From Primorskyibacter aestuariivivens (GTDB lineage: Bacteria; Pseudomonadota; Alphaproteobacteria; Rhodobacterales; Rhodobacteraceae), in contig NZ_JAQIOZ010000017.1 of NCBI RefSeq assembly GCF_028023675.1, forward strand, positions 48,654 to 112,653: a stretch of DNA of 64,000 nucleotides. The letters run 5' to 3'. Under the pieces are notes generated by a model. The model was not told where the DNA came from, searched no databases, and saw only the letters and a program-made list of their open reading frames with translations. A program made the position numbers and the translations under genes. Each line of letters begins with the position of its first letter. Position 1 is the first letter of the stretch. Positions 61,455 to 64,000 of this stretch are shown one piece after another.

Positions 61455-62873
61455 CTATTTGCCGATCTTGCGCAGAACCCGGTCCAGCTTTTCGCCCTGA
61501 ATGCTTTTGGCCGGCGCGTTCTTGATCAGGTTGTAATATTCCGCCGGATCATAATGCTGAACCCGAAGATTGAGATGCTTGGCCGTCATCAGCCCCATCG
61601 CGGCCAGCACCTGATAGGTGGCGATGGTGCGGTCCGCGACGGCCGAGGCAAAGGCGGTTTCCGCATCCAGCAATTCCTGTTCCGCCGTCAGCACATCCAG
61701 CGTGGTCCGCTGGCCAAGCGTCGCCTCTTCGCGCACCCCGCGAAACGCCACGCGCGCGGCACGTATCTGGCGCTGGGTCGCTTCGATCGAGGCATTCGCC
61801 ACCTTGAGCGCAGCGAGCGCGTTGCCCACATTCTGAGCCACATCATGGCGGGTGACATGCAGCGCCCCGCGTGCCCCATCACTGCGCGCCCGGGCCTGCC
61901 GGGCCAGCGCCGAGAGCCGCCCACCCCGGTAAATCGGGCCGCCGAATTCCATGGCGATCTCGCCACGGTCCAGCCACGACGGCGAGTCCAGATCAATCGC
62001 GCGCGACAGGCTGCCCTTGAGCTTGACGTTGGGTTTCATCGCGGCATCGGCGCGCCGCACATTGATATCGGCGACGCTGACCTCGTATTGCGCGCGACGC
62101 ATGTCGGGATGAGTGCGCAGGGCCACGGACTTGGCCTTGTCCTCGTTCCACTCCACCTCGGGCAGGCGCGTGATCGGGGCAAGCCGATCCGGTTTGCGCC
62201 CGATCACCGCGCGGTATTCTTCCTGCGCACGCATCAGATCGCCCTGCGCCGCGGCCAGGTTTGCCCGGCTGGAGGCAAGCCGCGCCTCGGCCAGGGCCAC
62301 ATCGGTGCGGGTCACCTCGCCCACCTCGAACCGGTCACGCGCGGCGCGCAGTTCTTGGGAAACAAGCCGCTGGTTGTTCTGGCGCAGCGCCACCGTTTCC
62401 GCCGCCCGCTGCACATTGACATAGGCCTGCAGGGCGCGCAGCAGCACCTGTTGCTCGACAGCACCCAGGGCCTCACGCGCCGCCAAAACGGATTCCTTGG
62501 CCGCATCGAGCCCAAGCTGCGTTGCGCCGAAATCATACAGCAGCAGTTCCGCCGTGACGGTGAAGGACATTTCGCGCGAATCCGTCGAGGACATCACGAA
62601 TTGACCAACCTGGTTCGGCGCATAGGATTCGGTGACGGTGCGGGAGATTTTGGATGACCAGTTCAGGATCGGGCGCAGGGCGGCCAGAGCCACGGCCACA
62701 TCCTCGTCCGCCGCCCGCAGGAGCGCGCGGTTCTGCTCAAGCAAACCGCTGTGTTCATAGGCCGAGGCCAGCGCATCACCAAGGCTTTCGGCATTGGCCA
62801 CGACCGGGCTAACAGCCAACGTGACCGCCAAAACGGTGCCACGGCATACTCGTGCTACGAACTTGGCAATCAT
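61455..62873 (-). CDS. TolC-family outer-membrane efflux protein
   Basis: A 472-residue protein with a signal peptide (cleaved near VVANA) and paired long helical repeats typical of TolC (RAQYEVSVADINVRRADA; LLDAETAFASAVADRTIA). It forms the trimeric outer-membrane channel for type I secretion and drug efflux. No inner-membrane or adaptor genes are nearby, so it probably serves several systems. It is 68 bp downstream of the PCMT-like gene. Confidence 0.9.
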   Translation of the reverse strand: MIAKFVARVCRGTVLAVTLAVSPVVANAESLGDALASAYEHSGLLEQNRALLRAADEDVAVALAALRPILNWSSKISRTVTESYAPNQVGQFVMSSTDSREMSFTVTAELLLYDFGATQLGLDAAKESVLAAREALGAVEQQVLLRALQAYVNVQRAAETVALRQNNQRLVSQELRAARDRFEVGEVTRTDVALAEARLASSRANLAAAQGDLMRAQEEYRAVIGRKPDRLAPITRLPEVEWNEDKAKSVALRTHPDMRRAQYEVSVADINVRRADAAMKPNVKLKGSLSRAIDLDSPSWLDRGEIAMEFGGPIYRGGRLSALARQARARSDGARGALHVTRHDVAQNVGNALAALKVANASIEATQRQIRAARVAFRGVREEATLGQRTTLDVLTAEQELLDAETAFASAVADRTIATYQVLAAMGLMTAKHLNLRVQHYDPAEYYNLIKNAPAKSIQGEKLDRVLRKIGK

Positions 62874-62941
62874 CTGGGGCCCCCGTTGCCTTTGATATTG
62901 GCATCAATTGCAGTGTGTCTACAGCACACAAGACATAAGCG

Positions 62942-63595
62942 TCAAAGAGCAAACTCGGCCGCTTTTTCAAAGCCGGGCAGAACCGGCGCGGATGCATTGA
63001 AAGCATAGCGCCAGCTGATATGCCCATCGCTTTTGTGACCGATCCGCACGGTTCCCAGCGCCCCCTCCATGAAAAGACAGGCAATGCGCCCCTCGTCCTT
63101 GAGTTGATCGCTGATCGCCTCGGGCAGCGACTCGACCCCGCCTTGCAGTATGACGACATCGTAGGGACCGTGTTCCGCAGCTCCTTCGGCAAGCGGTGCC
63201 TCATGCATGATGACCCCGTCGGCTCCGAGCTCGGAAAGCGCCGACTGCGCTTCGCTCACACGGTCCGCGTCATCCTCAACCGCAACGACAGCTTCACACA
63301 TGCGGGCGATGACGGCGGAGGAATAGCCATAGCCGGGTCCGATATCGAGCACGAGCTCGTTTCCCGACAATTCCAGGGCGTCCAGCATCTTGGCCAGCGT
63401 GCGCGGCTCAAGGATCACGCGGGACAGCGCAATTTCAATATTTTCGCCCACATAGGCCGCTTCGCGTTTGTCACGCGGCACGAAAGCCTCACGCGGGACG
63501 GAAAGCATGGCATCGATAATCGGGAACTTGGTCACATCCGAGGGGCGCACCTGGGTATCCACCATAAAGGTCCGGCGCTTGGCATAGTCGGTCAT
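62942..63595 (-). CDS. Protein-L-isoaspartate O-methyltransferase-family protein
   Basis: A 217-residue SAM-dependent methyltransferase. VLDIGPGYGYSSAVIARM is motif I, and VPREAFVPRDKREAAYVG matches the N-terminal part of PCMT. The usual catalytic Ser/Thr segment is less clear, so it could be a diverged relative. The ATG at 63593-63595 is used. The neighbour of a TolC gene is often of this type in roseobacters. Confidence 0.87.
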   Translation of the reverse strand: MTDYAKRRTFMVDTQVRPSDVTKFPIIDAMLSVPREAFVPRDKREAAYVGENIEIALSRVILEPRTLAKMLDALELSGNELVLDIGPGYGYSSAVIARMCEAVVAVEDDADRVSEAQSALSELGADGVIMHEAPLAEGAAEHGPYDVVILQGGVESLPEAISDQLKDEGRIACLFMEGALGTVRIGHKSDGHISWRYAFNASAPVLPGFEKAAEFAL

Positions 63596-63737
63596 GTCTA
63601 AACTCTCGGGTTCAGGAATGTTGCCCCCGTCTTGCCACAACTGCGCGGGACCGGCAATGCGCCATGGGGTCTTTTCCCGCCGGATTGGTCTTGCAGGGCT
63701 GACAGAGATCAGTTATCCGGCATGTCACCACATCGGC

Positions 63738-63811
63738 GGCGAGTTGGCGGAGTGGTGACGCAGCGGATTGCAAATCCGTGTACACCGGTTCGATTCCGGT
63801 ACTCGCCTCCA
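63738..63811 (+). tRNA. tRNA-Cys (GCA anticodon)
   Basis: A 74-nt tRNA with encoded CCA. The acceptor is GGCGAGT with ACTCGCC, the anticodon stem/loop GGATTGCAAATCC gives anticodon GCA, and the T-arm is CCGGTTCGATTCCGG. An IS-element end lies 71 bp downstream. Confidence 0.95.
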
Positions 63812-63882
63812 TTGAATCCTTTCCTCAAATATCCCAGTATTGTAGGCACTTGGAGCATTCCAAGGAGGATATTTCGGAGGAT

Positions 63883-64000
63883 TGAGCTACCCCCTGAAAT
63901 TCGGACACTGACGTAAGCTACGATTTGTTGTCTGCTGGTCTTCGACGATAAGGAGATTAGAGATGTCGAAACGGAAGAACCATTCGCCGGAGTTCAAGGC
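63883..64000 (+). mobile_element. Left end of an IS3-family insertion sequence
   Basis: A terminus TGAGCTACCCCCTGAAATTC followed by GGACA resembles the inverted-repeat end of IS3-group elements. It is followed after 55 bp by a transposase OrfA start with a good ribosome site. The right end is outside the window. Confidence 0.75.
63963..64000 (+). CDS. IS3-family transposase OrfA, N-terminus only
   Basis: The ATG at 63963 follows AAGGAG and reads MSKRKNHSPEFKA before the window ends. The KRKNHSPEFKA start is typical of the DNA-binding OrfA (HTH_Tnp_1) of IS3-family elements. Only 12 full codons are visible. Confidence 0.75.
   Translation, partial: MSKRKNHSPEFK

Noticed and set aside
1..64000. 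CRISPR arrays, prophage, secretion or known anti-phage clusters
   Set aside because: No regularly spaced repeats, cas genes, phage structural genes or recognisable defence sets were found on either strand.

Overview
The window is chromosomal DNA from a high-GC alphaproteobacterium, almost certainly a marine-type Rhodobacteraceae (Roseobacter group). The evidence is a SAM/SAH riboswitch in front of metK (a class known mainly from Rhodobacterales), Irr encoded divergently from fabA, a DmdA/GcvT-like protein, a short PutA with a divergent Lrp-type PutR, a PopZ-like protein, a CtrA-type box, and the gene orders phoH-ybeY-corC-lnt and cmk-rpsA. Nearly all the DNA is coding. Most genes are housekeeping, with accessory blocks between them.

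Layout. 1-1.5 kb: the start of a nitrate/nitrite transporter (narK) diverges from an FNR-family regulator (narR-like), with two FNR-type boxes between them. 1.6-9.8 kb (minus strand): rpsA with a structured leader, PAP2 phosphatase, aldo/keto reductase, cmk, two paralogous membrane proteins, aroA and trmB. 9.8-11.9 kb: a cytoplasmic-looking subtilase divergent from a small protein that resembles a protease propeptide. 12-20.6 kb (minus strand): metK with riboswitch, lnt, corC-like, ybeY, phoH, a lipoprotein/OmpA pair sharing a domain, a small secreted protein (plus strand) and miaB. 20.7-23.3 kb: a hypothetical, a DMSP-demethylase-like protein and a small membrane protein. 23.5-33.5 kb: fabI, fabB and fabA, separated by two accessory blocks (a copper oxidase pair; a ClpP-like/SEL1 protein with an apparent frameshift, an iron ADH and kduD), then irr. 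33.5-39.6 kb: tRNA-Leu, TPR protein, putR/putA, rhomboid protease and a RidA-like protein. 40-49.7 kb: a divergent catabolic locus (Ldh-family dehydrogenase, aminotransferase and LysR on minus; flavin reductase, ALDH, LLM monooxygenase, DUF1185, alpha/beta hydrolase, TPP enzyme and CMD protein on plus). 49.8-58.5 kb: a Lol exporter, twin 63-residue membrane proteins with duplicated promoter/operators, serine-glyoxylate-type aminotransferase, tyrosine phosphatase, ABC exporter, glycosyltransferase, ygfZ and fructosamine kinase-like. 58.5-64 kb: GNAT, efp, a DUF6280-like protein, PopZ-like, TolC-like, PCMT-like, tRNA-Cys and the left end of an IS3-family element cut by the window edge.

The best candidates for something undescribed are the seven-gene flavin/TPP catabolic operon, the subtilase with its propeptide-like partner, the rpsA leader hairpin and the twin 63-residue proteins. 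No CRISPR array, rRNA, prophage or conjugation genes were seen. Long ORFs opposite rpsA, aroA and metK/lnt are high-GC shadows and were left out. All functional calls are from reading the sequence; no database search was run.
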